Assembly (NCBI RefSeq): GCF_001514215.1
Contig: NZ_KQ948861.1
Span: forward strand, 8,010 to 72,009
Source: Streptomyces bungoensis
Lineage (GTDB): Bacteria > Actinomycetota > Actinomycetes > Streptomycetales > Streptomycetaceae
DNA: 64,000 bases
Reading direction: 5' to 3'
Under the pieces are notes generated by a model that was not told the DNA's origin, searched no databases, and saw only the letters and a program-made list of their open reading frames with translations. The translations under genes were made by a program, and so were the position numbers. Shown here piece by piece: positions 1 through 9,146 of the stretch; the stretch's first letter is position 1, and every line of letters begins with the position of its first letter.

Positions 1-1095
1 GGTAAGTGACGTGTGGGCCTCAACGTACTTCTGGGCGCTCTGTACCAGGTAACCGGTCTGCCCGGACATGCCGGCCGACGGCGTGTAGGGCTTGGGCGTG
101 GGGAAGCCGGCGGCGAGATACTCCCGCTCCTGCGCGGTGGTGATCTTGTTGATCCTGGCCATGCGGTCCAAGACGTACTTCCAGCGCGCCACGGCCTGCG
201 CCCTGGCCTGTGGGTCGGTGTCGGCGTGCATCAGCAGGCTCGGCTCATTGACCGTGGCGGCGATAAACGCACCCTGGCTGACGGTCAGCTGGGAGGCGTG
301 CTCGTGGTAGTAGGTGCGCGCCGCGGCCTCGATGCCGTACGCGTCACGGCCGTAGTAGCAGCTGTTGAGATAGCCCTGCAGAATCTGCTGTTTGGACAGC
401 TGCCCACCGATCTTCAGGGAGATCATGATCTCCCTGAACTTGCGGGTGAAGGACTGGTCCTGGCTCAGATAGGTGTTCTTCACGAACTGCTGGGTGATGG
501 TCGAACCGGACTGCACCTCACCGCCCGTCGCCATGTGGTAGAGGGCGCGGAGCATGCCCTGAGTGTCCACGCCAGGGTCGGTGTAGAAAGTGGCGTTCTC
601 CGCGGCGAGGAAGTCCCACTGCACCAGCGCCGGGACCTGGGCGAGGTCGACGTTCTGCCGGTTGGTCGACCCCTGCGTGGTCATGACCGAGCCGTCCGAC
701 CAGTAGTAAGTGTTGCTCTGCTGCTGCGTGCTGGGGTTCGCACTCGGGATCGTGGTCGTGGCGTAGGCGTACCCGAACATGCCCACCAGGCCGCCCGAGA
801 AGAGCAGGAAGGCGCTGAGCACCAGCTTCCACGAAGGCAGCCACCGCCGAAGGCCGCGCTTGCCCGCCCGCGGGTAGTCGATGAGCGGGCGCCTACCGGA
901 ACGCCCGGCCTGCACACGACCCCTGTCCGCCCGGCCGGAGCCTCCAGCGTCCGCACGTCGCGCGTCCGCCGCGCGACGGCCCCGCCCGACTCCGGCCCGG
1001 GCAGCCCTGCGCGCAGCCGCGCGGCCACCGTCCGGCGTACCGGTCGAGCCGGCCGGACCCGTCCTTCCCGACGGTCGGCGCCGGTGTTGACTCAT
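1..1095 (-). CDS. Penicillin-binding protein, transglycosylase N-terminal part (partial)
   Basis: The frame starts at ATG 1095 and runs off the left edge, so only the first 365 residues are present. A basic, low-complexity cytoplasmic segment of about 85 residues leads into one membrane helix (SWKLVLSAFLLFSGGLVGMF) and then a GT51 glycosyltransferase domain. The domain shows the donor-site motif AAENATFYTDPGVD with the catalytic Glu, and the signature GSTITQQFVKN followed by RKFREI. GT51 enzymes polymerise lipid II glycan outside the membrane; class A PBPs carry a transpeptidase domain further on, which would lie outside the window. GAGGAG sits about 7 nt before the ATG. The first membrane-proximal region is typical of actinobacterial PBP1-like proteins. 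Identity as a class A PBP is firm for the glycosyltransferase half and inferred for the rest. Confidence 0.9.
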   Translation of the reverse strand, partial: MSQHRRRPSGRTGPAGSTGTPDGGRAAARRAARAGVGRGRRAADARRADAGGSGRADRGRVQAGRSGRRPLIDYPRAGKRGLRRWLPSWKLVLSAFLLFSGGLVGMFGYAYATTTIPSANPSTQQQSNTYYWSDGSVMTTQGSTNRQNVDLAQVPALVQWDFLAAENATFYTDPGVDTQGMLRALYHMATGGEVQSGSTITQQFVKNTYLSQDQSFTRKFREIMISLKIGGQLSKQQILQGYLNSCYYGRDAYGIEAAARTYYHEHASQLTVSQGAFIAATVNEPSLLMHADTDPQARAQAVARWKYVLDRMARINKITTAQEREYLAAGFPTPKPYTPSAGMSGQTGYLVQSAQKYVEAHTSLT

Positions 1096-1195
1096 ACTCG
1101 TTACTCCTCGGCCAGGCACACGCCATCGCCGCGAGGCCACCCCGCCGTGGTACCCCCCGGGGGCATGACGCGGGGCAGATTGACACTCCCGGCAA

Positions 1196-1214
1196 CTCCT
1201 ACAAGTTGTAAGAG
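1196..1214. promoter_or_regulatory. Inverted repeat CTC-TACAAGTTGTA-GAG between PBP gene and two-component system
   Basis: The core TACAA-G-TTGTA is a perfect palindrome, and the flanks CTC/GAG extend the symmetry past one mismatch on each side. It lies about 100 bp upstream of the divergent PBP start and about 170 bp before the response regulator. It could be an operator for the adjacent OmpR-type regulator or for another factor; the binding protein is unknown. Confidence 0.35.
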
Positions 1215-1374
1215 TAGGCAGGACTCGCGATACGCCGGCAACCGCCCCCGCCCCACATGCCACGGCGGAGGATCGCGCGGGACGCGAGTGCGGGAGGCCT
1301 GCCGGACACCGACCGTGCGGTCGCCGCTGACGCCCGCCTGACCAGGGAGAATGGAGAACTCTCGCAGGAGTACC

Positions 1375-1386
1375 TAGGGTCAGCCT
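1375..1386 (+). promoter_or_regulatory. Putative -10 element of a leaderless promoter for the response regulator
   Basis: TAGGGT (TANNNT pattern) at 1375-1380 is followed by exactly six bases and then the GTG start at 1387, the spacing expected when transcription begins at the start codon. The nearest Shine-Dalgarno-like AGGAG (1366-1370) is 16 nt from the GTG, too far to work well. No clear -35 hexamer is seen. Confidence 0.4.
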
Positions 1387-2040
1387 GTGGCTTTTATCGT
1401 GGTGTGCGAGGATGACGCGGCGGTCCGCGACGTACTCAAGCGCGCACTCGAGCACGACGGCCACAGGGTCGCGGTCGCTTCTACGGCGGACAGCCTGCTG
1501 CGGAACCTTGATCCGGTCCCTCACCTGGTCGTCCTGGATCTAGGGCTCCCGGACGCTGACGGTCGCGATGTCTGCTTGGCGCTGCGGGCGCGTGGCGTTG
1601 ATGCCCCGGTGCTGATGCTCACCGCTCTGGATGGCATGCATCACAAGGTGGGCGGCTTCGAGGCGGGAGCCGACGACTGCATGACGAAACCGTTCGACAT
1701 TCCGGAGTTGCTGGTGAGGGTCCGCGCCCTGCTGCGCAGAACAACCGCGACGACCCCTCCAAGGGGCGTCGTGCTCGACCCGGCGAAACATGTCGTGATC
1801 CACGGTTCGGCAAGCGAGAGCCTGACGCCGACCGAGTTTCGGTTGTTGGGGAGGCTTATCGCCTCGCAGGGCGACGCTGTGCGCCGCCACGCCCTCATCG
1901 CTGCCGGCTGGCCGCATGGCGCCCAGGTCAGCGACAACACCCTCGACTCCTTCGTTCGCCGGCTGCGGACCAAACTCGGCGCGCTGGGCGTGGCCGATCG
2001 CCTGGCGACGGTCCGTGGGGTGGGCTATCGATGGGAGTGA
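1387..2040 (+). CDS. OmpR/PhoB-family response regulator
   Basis: The 217-residue protein has a receiver domain (about 1-115) with the acidic pair D9-D10, phosphoacceptor D51 (LVVLDLGLPDADG), T79 and the invariant lysine K101 (MTKPFD). The C-terminal winged helix (about 125-217) shows TPTEFRLLGRL and the typical ending RLATVRGVGYRWE. On phosphorylation by the next gene's kinase it should bind DNA as a dimer. The GTG start was chosen because the receiver fold begins at once; it has no well-placed Shine-Dalgarno and may be leaderless. Its stop overlaps the kinase start, so the pair is translationally coupled. The target genes are unknown; the membrane protein at 3338 is the nearest candidate. 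Confidence 0.93.
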   Translation: MAFIVVCEDDAAVRDVLKRALEHDGHRVAVASTADSLLRNLDPVPHLVVLDLGLPDADGRDVCLALRARGVDAPVLMLTALDGMHHKVGGFEAGADDCMTKPFDIPELLVRVRALLRRTTATTPPRGVVLDPAKHVVIHGSASESLTPTEFRLLGRLIASQGDAVRRHALIAAGWPHGAQVSDNTLDSFVRRLRTKLGALGVADRLATVRGVGYRWE

Positions 2041-3299
2041 CGGGCTTCCGCGGGAGAGTCGTCGCGCTCGCGGTTCTGATCGCAACAGCGGTGGCCGCAG
2101 TGCTGGTGGTGGTCTCACACGTCTTGCTGAGCCGGGTGACCGACGCCGACGCGAGCGCTCTGGCGCATACGCGTGCGGAGGCGGTGGCAGCGAACGTAAC
2201 CGTACGCGGTGGCCACGTCGTGCTGGTCGAGAGCGGCAACGAAGCGCTGGACACGGTCTCGTGGGTGTATGCCGATGGGCACCTCATCGACGGGATCGTC
2301 CCGGGCGGCCTTCGTGGCCGCGTCGAGGCGCTTGCCGACTCCGGACAGTCCCAGACCACCACGATCGGCAGATACCTGCTGTATGCCCAGCCGATCCGGC
2401 TCGAAGGCCACCACGTCGTGGCGGTCGTGAGGGTGGATCTGACGCCGTACGAGACGTCGGAGCAGCGCAGCCTGGGGATGTCACTCGTCTTGGGTGGCAT
2501 CACGATCCTGCTCGCGGGCGTCGTCGCGTACCTCGTGGTGGGTCGTGCGTTGCGGGTGGTTCACGAAATGGCCGCTCTTGCCGACGACTGGGGCGATCAC
2601 GAACCCGGGCGCCGATTCAACCTCGGCGTTCCTCGCGATGAATTCGGGGAGCTCGGGCGAACCCTCGATCGCCTGCTCGACCGCATAGACAACGCGCTCG
2701 CGGACGAGCGTCGGCTCACCGATGAGATAGCCCACGAGTTGCGGACGCCCTTGACGGCGCTGCGGGGCGAGGCACAGTTGGCGCAACTCTCCGGTCACCA
2801 TGTGTCACCGGAGTATGTTCTGACCGAGGTCGACCGTCTGAACACGGCGATCACGACGATTCTGAGTGCCGCCCGGACACGGATCGACGCCGGTACCCGC
2901 TGCGATCTCAGGGCGGCGGCGCGACAGGCGATCGCCGGTCGCTCCATCGAACTCGCCATCCCGACCAACGTCGATGTCGCCGTGGCAAGCGAACTCGTGG
3001 TGGCCGTGTTGTCACCCTTGCTGGAGAACGGCCTGCGGCATGCGAGCTCGCGGGTGTGGATCACGGCGCGCATCCAGCCCCAGGGCGTCGTGACCGATGT
3101 CCTCGACGACGGCCCGGGGTTCGATCCGGCGGAGGTTGATCGGGTCTTCGAAGCCGGCGTGACCAGCGGCAACGGGCACGGGCTGGGGCTGGCCGTGGTA
3201 AGGCGTCTCGCCGCGTCCGCGGGAGTGGCAGTCCGTGCGATCGCGGATGGTCACGGTCGCGTCGAGGTGACCTTTCCCACGCCAGAAGCGATCGCGTAG
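2031..3299 (+). CDS. Sensor histidine kinase, partner of the upstream response regulator
   Basis: The 422-residue protein has a first membrane helix at about 9-32, an extracytoplasmic sensor region of about 115 residues, a second helix at about 150-172 (LVLGGITILLAGVVAYLVVG) and a HAMP-like linker. The H-box DEIAHELRTPLTALRGEA places the phosphorylated histidine at H235. The HATPase domain shows the N-box LSPLLENGLRHA, the G1 motif DDGPGFDP and the G2 motif GHGLGLAVV. It starts inside the regulator gene (ATGGGAGTGA), giving a 10-bp overlap and tight coupling. The ligand sensed outside the membrane cannot be read from the sequence. Confidence 0.93.
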   Translation: MGVTGFRGRVVALAVLIATAVAAVLVVVSHVLLSRVTDADASALAHTRAEAVAANVTVRGGHVVLVESGNEALDTVSWVYADGHLIDGIVPGGLRGRVEALADSGQSQTTTIGRYLLYAQPIRLEGHHVVAVVRVDLTPYETSEQRSLGMSLVLGGITILLAGVVAYLVVGRALRVVHEMAALADDWGDHEPGRRFNLGVPRDEFGELGRTLDRLLDRIDNALADERRLTDEIAHELRTPLTALRGEAQLAQLSGHHVSPEYVLTEVDRLNTAITTILSAARTRIDAGTRCDLRAAARQAIAGRSIELAIPTNVDVAVASELVVAVLSPLLENGLRHASSRVWITARIQPQGVVTDVLDDGPGFDPAEVDRVFEAGVTSGNGHGLGLAVVRRLAASAGVAVRAIADGHGRVEVTFPTPEAIA

Positions 3300-3337
3300 T
3301 CAGGTTGTGTGCAGGTTGGCCGAGCAAACCTCCCTGC

Positions 3338-4612
3338 ATGACAACGACAAGCGAGGCCCACACGCGCCGCAGCGGGCGGCTGATGCTGAACAAGGTTCCC
3401 GAGGTCACCATCTGGTTCTGGGTGATCAAGATCCTTTGCACGACCGTCGGTGAGAGTTTCGCCGACTGGATCAACATGAAGCTGGGCGTCGGCCTGGTGA
3501 ACACCGCCTGGATCTTCACCGCGGTGTTCGTGGTGGTTCTGGGTGTCCAGCTGCGGCTGAAGCGGTACGTCCCCTTCCCGTACTGGCTGACCGTGGTCGT
3601 TGTCAGCGTCACGGGCACGCTGTACACCGACATCCTGACCGACCAGCTCAACGTGCCGCTGTGGATCAGCTCCGCCGTGTTCTCGGTCCTGCTTGCCGTG
3701 GTCTTCGGCGTGTGGTGGCTGCGCGAGCGCACCCTCTCGATCCACTCGGTCACGACGCTGCCGCGTGAGTCGTTCTACTGGCTGGCCGTTCTCGTCACCT
3801 TCGCGCTCGGCACCGCCACCGGCGACTGGACCCTCGAGCTCACCGGCTGGAGCCCGGGGCTCTCGGTCCTGCTGCCACTCGGCCTCATCGCGGCGATCAC
3901 GCTGCTGTGGAAGTTCGGCGCGAACCCCGTGCTGTCCTTCTGGCTCGCCTACATCCTGACCCGCCCGCTCGGTGCCAACATCGGCGACTGGCTCGCCTCC
4001 CCGAAGGTCGCTCAGCCGGGCGAGCCGACCGGCCTCGCGCTGGGCACCTTCACCACCAGCCTGATCTTCCTCGGCCTGATCCTGGCGACTGTCATCTACC
4101 TGACCGTGACGCGCTCCGACGTGACCGAGACCTACGAGGCCACGCACACCCCGCAGATCACCGCCAACCCGCACAGGGAGCGCATCGCCCTGGCGGGCTT
4201 CGGCCTCCTCGCCGTCGCCACCGGGGGCCTGCTGGTCTGGGCGCACAGCCAGCCGCACGTCGGCCCGGCGCCGGAGACCGACGCCACCTCCACCGTTCAC
4301 CTCGCCCCCGGCCAGGCCGTGAAGAAGTTCCCGCCCGCGAAGGTCGCCGCACTGAAGGCACTCGCGACGACCTCGCTCAAGGACGCACGGTCGGGGAACG
4401 CGAGCGGGGCCCACGCAGCTGCCCAGTCGCTGCGAGACCTCTGGGATGCCGACCAAGCCTCGTTGCAGCCGCTGGACAACACCGGCTGGACGTTCATCGA
4501 CGCCCAGATGGACCAGGTCCTGAAGACCTTCGGCATCGACCACCCGAACCCGCCGATGTCGCCGGCGCACCAGGAAGCCGAACTCAACACCCTCCTCACA
4601 GACATGCGCTGA
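3338..4612 (+). CDS. COG4705/DUF347-repeat multi-pass membrane protein
   Basis: I recognise the motif LNKVPEVTIWFWVIKILCTTVGE near the N-terminus, typical of COG4705 proteins with DUF347 repeats. Related repeats recur at ALGTATGDW and GANIGDW, each a Gly-rich turn with an acidic residue at the end of a helix pair. About ten hydrophobic helices span residues 25-305, and the last 115 residues form a soluble tail. It starts 38 nt after the kinase gene and is probably co-transcribed with it, which suggests the two-component system controls or senses through it. ATG 3338 was preferred over an upstream TTG in the same frame; no strong ribosome site is seen. The family has no assigned biochemical function, and transport of a small solute is only a guess. 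Confidence 0.8.
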   Translation: MTTTSEAHTRRSGRLMLNKVPEVTIWFWVIKILCTTVGESFADWINMKLGVGLVNTAWIFTAVFVVVLGVQLRLKRYVPFPYWLTVVVVSVTGTLYTDILTDQLNVPLWISSAVFSVLLAVVFGVWWLRERTLSIHSVTTLPRESFYWLAVLVTFALGTATGDWTLELTGWSPGLSVLLPLGLIAAITLLWKFGANPVLSFWLAYILTRPLGANIGDWLASPKVAQPGEPTGLALGTFTTSLIFLGLILATVIYLTVTRSDVTETYEATHTPQITANPHRERIALAGFGLLAVATGGLLVWAHSQPHVGPAPETDATSTVHLAPGQAVKKFPPAKVAALKALATTSLKDARSGNASGAHAAAQSLRDLWDADQASLQPLDNTGWTFIDAQMDQVLKTFGIDHPNPPMSPAHQEAELNTLLTDMR

Positions 4613-5289
4613 CAGCCTGATCGGCGCCGGGATCGCAGTCGCCGTCGGTGCGCTGCAACCCTCGGCGACGAGGCACGGAGAGCGGTCACCGGCCTTGACG
4701 GGCCCTCCCCCCCCGAGGCCGGTATCGCGTCGAGCAGTGCGATGCCGGCCTCAACCGTCAGGCCGTATTCATTCAGACGCGGCGGCGGGTGTTCACGACC
4801 AGACCGACGCCGGCCATACAGCGGGCCGCTTCGCCGTGGGCACGCGGGCGCTGCGTGGGCGGCAGCGTGCCGGGACGCGCCCGGCAGGCGGGACAGCGCT
4901 GAGTCCGACAACGCTCCCCGGGCGGCATCGCACGTGCAGCTCAGGATCGACCAGGGCTCGGTTAGGACGCCGCGCCACCCGCACGTACGCCGACTCCGAC
5001 TCCCCGGCCCAGCACTCGGCTTCGGCTGTCCAGGCCACCGGTTCTCAGAGAACGACGTCGGCCACTGGAGACGACTCCGGCCCGCCGCTACGGGGGAGAG
5101 CGGCGGGCCGGAAGCGCCTTCACGATGACACAACCGAGTGCGCTTGCCTACCGTGCCGACGAAACGGCCGCAGCACGCACTGCGCCGGCGGGCAGGGGGC
5201 CGGCGCCTGGGGTGTCCGATCAAGCTGGGCACGCACCGAGAGGCGAGGCCGCGCGCTGCACTCCACGCTGGCCGCGGGGACCCGCGGCC
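4613..5289. other. Gene-free convergent interval
   Basis: No convincing gene lies in these 677 bases between two convergent genes. They contain a run of eight C at about 4709, a perfect 13-bp palindrome GTTCTC-A-GAGAAC at 5041-5053 and the hairpin described separately at 5076-5112. The frames crossing the interval lack ribosome sites and have low-complexity Arg/Pro/Ala composition. Confidence 0.6.
5076..5112. terminator. Strong hairpin, probable bidirectional terminator
   Basis: Perfect 14-bp arms (TCCGGCCCGCCGCT and its complement at 5099-5112) enclose a 9-nt loop. There is no U-tract, as is usual in Streptomyces. It lies between the convergent DUF347 gene and the symporter-phosphatase gene and could stop transcription from both sides. 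Confidence 0.65.
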
Positions 5290-8200
5290 CTAGGCGATCG
5301 AGTCGGCCTGGGTGGCCTGCTCCGTCCAGATGATCTTGCCCGTGGTGATGTAACGGGTGCCCCACCGGTGGGCGAGCTGGGCGACGATCAGCAGGCCCCG
5401 CCCGCCCTCGTCGGTGGTCCGTGCATGGCGCAGGCGTGGCGAAGTGCTGCTGGCGTCGGAGACCTCGCAGATCAGGCCGCGGTCCCGGATCAGACGCAGA
5501 CCGACCGGTCCGGTCGCATGGCGGATGGCGTTGGTGACCAGTTCGCTGACGATGAGTTCCGTGGTGAACGTCAGATCGGGGATGCCCCACTCGGTCAGCT
5601 GCCGGGCGGCGAGGGTGCGGGCGTGCCCGACGGCAGCCGGATCACTGGGCAGGCTCCAGGAGGCGACCTGGTCCGGGGCCAGGACACGGGTCCGGGCGAG
5701 GAGCAGGGCCGCGTCGTCGGGCGGTGGACCGGTCAGGAGAGTGTCGATCACCTTGCGTCCGGTCTCCTCCAGGGTCGGCCGGGGCGCCGCCAGGGCCTCG
5801 CCCAGCCGGGAGAGCCCGATGTCGATGTCCCGATCGACGGACTCGATGAGGCCGTCGGTGTAGAGGGCGATGAGGCTGCCTTCGCCCAGCTCGATCTCGA
5901 TGGCCTGGAAGGGGAGGTAGCCGAGGCCGAGTGGCGGTCCGGCGGGTATGTCCAGGATCTCGGCGCCTCCGCCGGGCCCGACGATCACCGGGGGGAGGTG
6001 ACCGGCTCGGGCCATGGCGCACCGTCCGCTGACCGGGTCGTAGACGGCGTACAGGCAGGTGGCTCCCAGGAACGCGGTGCCCGTCGCCTCGCCTTCGTCC
6101 GCCGCCGGAGCGTCGGTGTCCGCTCCCATGAGGCCGATGACCAGGTCGTCCAGATGGGCCAGCAGTTCGTCCGGGGAGAGGTCGAGGTTGGCGAGCGTGC
6201 GTACGGCGATGCGCAGGCGGCCCATGGTCGCCGCCGCGTTGATGCCGTGCCCGGCCACATCGCCGACGACCAGTGCTACGCGCGCGCCGGACAGCGGGAT
6301 CACGTCGAACCAGTCGCCGCCCACGCCGCTGGGCGCATCCGCCGGCAGGTACCAGGAGGCCGCCTCCAGAGCGGATCCTCCCGTCAGGTCCTGGGGGAGC
6401 AGGTAGCGCTGCATGGAGCGGGCCGCGGTGCGTTCGCGGGTGAAACGGCGTGCGTTGTCGATGCACACCGCCGCACGGGAGACGAGTTCCTCGGCCAGCC
6501 GTACGTCGTCCTCTTCGAAGGGCCCCAGCCGCCGGGAGCGGGCGAACGTCGCCACGCCCAGGGTGACGCCGCGTGCGCGCACGGGGACCACCATGACCGA
6601 GCGGAAGCCGTAGTCGAGGAGCGAGGCGCCGAGCGTCTCGTCCACGGTCACCCACGGACTGTTGGTGCGGTCCAGGATCCGTTCGACCAGGGTCTTGCTC
6701 TCCATCAGACAGCGGGTCACCGGCGACGACGGAGCTCGCCGGACCGTCTCCCCCACGGCCAGGGACGCCTCGGGACAGCCCTCGTGGACCGACTGCTGGG
6801 CCGCGCGGCGGATGACGGGCGCCATGCCGACCGGCCCGGGTGCCGGTTCCTCACCCCTCATGACCGAGTCCAGCAGATCGACGGCGACGAAGTCCGCGAC
6901 GGCCGGCACGGCGTCGTCGGCCAGTTCCTGTGCGGTCCGCGTCACGTCCAGGGTGCTGCCGATGCGGGCGGCGGCCTCATTGAGCAGGGCCAGGCGTTCC
7001 TGAGCCCGCCAACGCTCGGTCACATCGATGATCATGTACCAGACGCCCACGTTGCGGCCGTGCCGGTCCTTCATCGCGAAGAAGGAGGCGGAGATCGCGC
7101 GGCTGCGGTCGTGGACCGTGTAGCCGGCACCACGGTACTCGTAGTCCATCACCGGGGCACCGGTGCGAAGAACCTCGCGCATCTTCCCCTCGAACGCGTC
7201 GGCCTCGGCCTGCGGCAGGACCTCCGCCATTCGCCGCCCCAGCCGTCGCTCGAGCGGGATCTGGCGGGCCAGCGGCTCGTTCACCCAGACGTAGCGCAGA
7301 TCCATGTCGAGGACGGCGATGCCGACCGGCGCATGGGCGAGGAAGGGGGTGAGCATCAGCTGGCTCACTCCCCCGCCCGGCATCCGCCAGAAGGCCCGTT
7401 TCGGGGGGCGGCCGACGAATCTGCCGAAGACCAGTGCGGCGGCCGTGGCGACCAGGACGCCCGGAAGCATCTCGTAGATCCCTGCCCAGGGAGGACCGAG
7501 CAGCGGACTGAGCTGTTTCCACAGGAGCACCGTGGCCGCGCCGGAGACGATCCCGGCCACGGCGCCGGCCCAGGTCATGCGCGGCCAGTAGAGCGAGAGC
7601 AGGACGACCGGGCCGAAGGCCGCTCCGAAGCCCGCCCAGGCGTAGCCCACGATGCTGAGCAGCCCGCCACCTCTGAGGGCGATCAGGGAGGCCACCAGTG
7701 TCACGACGACGACGGCCGCGCGTCCCACCCACACCAGTGCCCTGTCCGAGGCGCGCCGGTTGAGGAACGCGTGGTAGAAGTCCTCGGTGAGGGCGACGGA
7801 CGAGACCAGGAGCTGGCTGTCGGCGGTCGAGACGATCGCGGCGAGGACGGCGATCAGCATCACGCCGGCGCCCCAGGGGCTGAACAGGACGCGGCTCAGG
7901 TTGATGTACACCGTCTGGGGGTCGTGGAGCGGCCTGCCGGGCTGCGCGACACCCAGCAGACCGACGAGTGTGGCACCGGCGAGGACGACGGTGACCCATC
8001 CGGTCTGGATACGACGGGCTGCCGGAACGGCCCTGGTGCTGCGGATGCCCATGAAGCGAGCGAGGATGTGCGGCTGGCCGAAGTAGCCGAGGCCCCAGGA
8101 GAGAAGCGAGATGATCGCGACGGCGCCGAGCGATCCGCCGCCCGTGGACCACCGGCCGTCCGTGAGGTCGACCTTGGCACCCATGTCCAGGAGGCCGGGC

Positions 8201-8871
8201 GTCTTGCGGTCGAGGGAGTCACGCAGCGTCCCGAACCCGCCGAGCGCCGTGATTCCGACGACGGGGAGCACGAGCAGGGCGAGGAACATCAGCGTGGCCT
8301 GCATGACATGGGTCAGGCTCACGGCGAGGAAGCCGCCGAGGCATGAGTAGACGACGATCACGAGGGCGGTCATGGCCATTCCGAGCCGGAAGCCGGCGCC
8401 GAAGATGTGCCCGAACAGCAGTCCGCCGGCCACCAGCCCGCTGGCGACGTAGACGGTGAAGAAGACGAGCGTCACGGCCGCCGAGACCATGCGCAGCATC
8501 CGGGTGCCGTCCTCGAACCTCTCCTCCAGATAGGCCGACAGGCTCACGGCGTTCCCGGCGCGCTCGGTGTAGGTGCGCAGCCTCGGCGCGACGAACAGCC
8601 AGTTGAGGTAGGTGCCGGCCACCAGACCGACCGCGATCCAGCTGGCCCCTACACCGGCCGCGTACACGGCCCCGGGAAAGGCCAGGAACAGCCAGCCGGA
8701 CATGTCGCTGGCTCCGGCGGACAGGGCGGCGACGACGGAGGGGAGCCTGCGACCGCCCAGGGCGAAGTCGGCGAAGGTGTGAGTGCGGCTGTAGGCCCAG
8801 ACACCTGTTCCGATCATGACGGCCACGTACACGAGGAACGTGGCCACGATCGGCGCACTCAAGTCGGACAT
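5290..8871 (-). CDS. Sodium/solute symporter fused to PAS, GAF, SpoIIE phosphatase and HATPase modules
   Basis: This 1193-residue single frame reads as five modules. Residues 1-490 form an SLC5/PutP-like symporter with about 13 helices and the familiar segments LGGRRLPSVVAALSAGASDMSGW and VSTADSQLLVSSVALTEDFY. About 505-630 is a PAS domain (APVGIAVLDMDLRYVWVNEP). About 650-815 is a GAF domain ending in RLAEELVSRAAVCIDNAR. About 840-1055 is a SpoIIE/PP2C phosphatase with the metal motifs GGDWFDV, GDVAGHG and YTDGLIES. About 1065-1193 is an RsbW-like HATPase (ELIVSELVTNAIRHA; DEGGRGLLIVAQL). A GCGAGG ribosome site precedes the ATG. Symporter domains fused to histidine kinases are known (CbrA-type). 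Here the output is a Ser/Thr phosphatase and kinase pair that would act on anti-anti-sigma switches, so the likely role is coupling substrate passage or binding to alternative sigma-factor control. Confidence 0.92.
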   Translation of the reverse strand: MSDLSAPIVATFLVYVAVMIGTGVWAYSRTHTFADFALGGRRLPSVVAALSAGASDMSGWLFLAFPGAVYAAGVGASWIAVGLVAGTYLNWLFVAPRLRTYTERAGNAVSLSAYLEERFEDGTRMLRMVSAAVTLVFFTVYVASGLVAGGLLFGHIFGAGFRLGMAMTALVIVVYSCLGGFLAVSLTHVMQATLMFLALLVLPVVGITALGGFGTLRDSLDRKTPGLLDMGAKVDLTDGRWSTGGGSLGAVAIISLLSWGLGYFGQPHILARFMGIRSTRAVPAARRIQTGWVTVVLAGATLVGLLGVAQPGRPLHDPQTVYINLSRVLFSPWGAGVMLIAVLAAIVSTADSQLLVSSVALTEDFYHAFLNRRASDRALVWVGRAAVVVVTLVASLIALRGGGLLSIVGYAWAGFGAAFGPVVLLSLYWPRMTWAGAVAGIVSGAATVLLWKQLSPLLGPPWAGIYEMLPGVLVATAAALVFGRFVGRPPKRAFWRMPGGGVSQLMLTPFLAHAPVGIAVLDMDLRYVWVNEPLARQIPLERRLGRRMAEVLPQAEADAFEGKMREVLRTGAPVMDYEYRGAGYTVHDRSRAISASFFAMKDRHGRNVGVWYMIIDVTERWRAQERLALLNEAAARIGSTLDVTRTAQELADDAVPAVADFVAVDLLDSVMRGEEPAPGPVGMAPVIRRAAQQSVHEGCPEASLAVGETVRRAPSSPVTRCLMESKTLVERILDRTNSPWVTVDETLGASLLDYGFRSVMVVPVRARGVTLGVATFARSRRLGPFEEDDVRLAEELVSRAAVCIDNARRFTRERTAARSMQRYLLPQDLTGGSALEAASWYLPADAPSGVGGDWFDVIPLSGARVALVVGDVAGHGINAAATMGRLRIAVRTLANLDLSPDELLAHLDDLVIGLMGADTDAPAADEGEATGTAFLGATCLYAVYDPVSGRCAMARAGHLPPVIVGPGGGAEILDIPAGPPLGLGYLPFQAIEIELGEGSLIALYTDGLIESVDRDIDIGLSRLGEALAAPRPTLEETGRKVIDTLLTGPPPDDAALLLARTRVLAPDQVASWSLPSDPAAVGHARTLAARQLTEWGIPDLTFTTELIVSELVTNAIRHATGPVGLRLIRDRGLICEVSDASSTSPRLRHARTTDEGGRGLLIVAQLAHRWGTRYITTGKIIWTEQATQADSIA

Positions 8872-9146
8872 GGTGCCTCGCCTGCGAGGTTAACGAGCAC
8901 GGGCGCGGCCGTCGCATACCTGACAGCCGTAGGACCTACTCGACAAATCTACAGATTTCGACGCCCATCGGCTGACATGACCGTCCGAAGGACGCCCTGG
9001 GCCACGTGCCGTGCCCTTCCGGGGAGCGTGAGGCCGGGTCCCTGTTCGATCAGCGAGGTCCCCTCGCACAACCGGCCGCTGTCATGAGCCTGCCGCGCGA
9101 GCTGGTGTCCGCCGCGCAGATGCCACGCAGATGCCGCGCAGGGCGG

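Noticed and set aside
4742..5128. Frames in the convergent gap 4613-5289
   Set aside because: No ribosome site, no recognisable motif, and they cross a perfect terminator hairpin.
5125..8346. Long plus-strand frame of over 1000 codons opposite the symporter-phosphatase gene
   Set aside because: It is antisense to a protein with clear domains, has Gln/Arg/Gly-rich composition without motifs, and reflects codon bias in GC-rich DNA.
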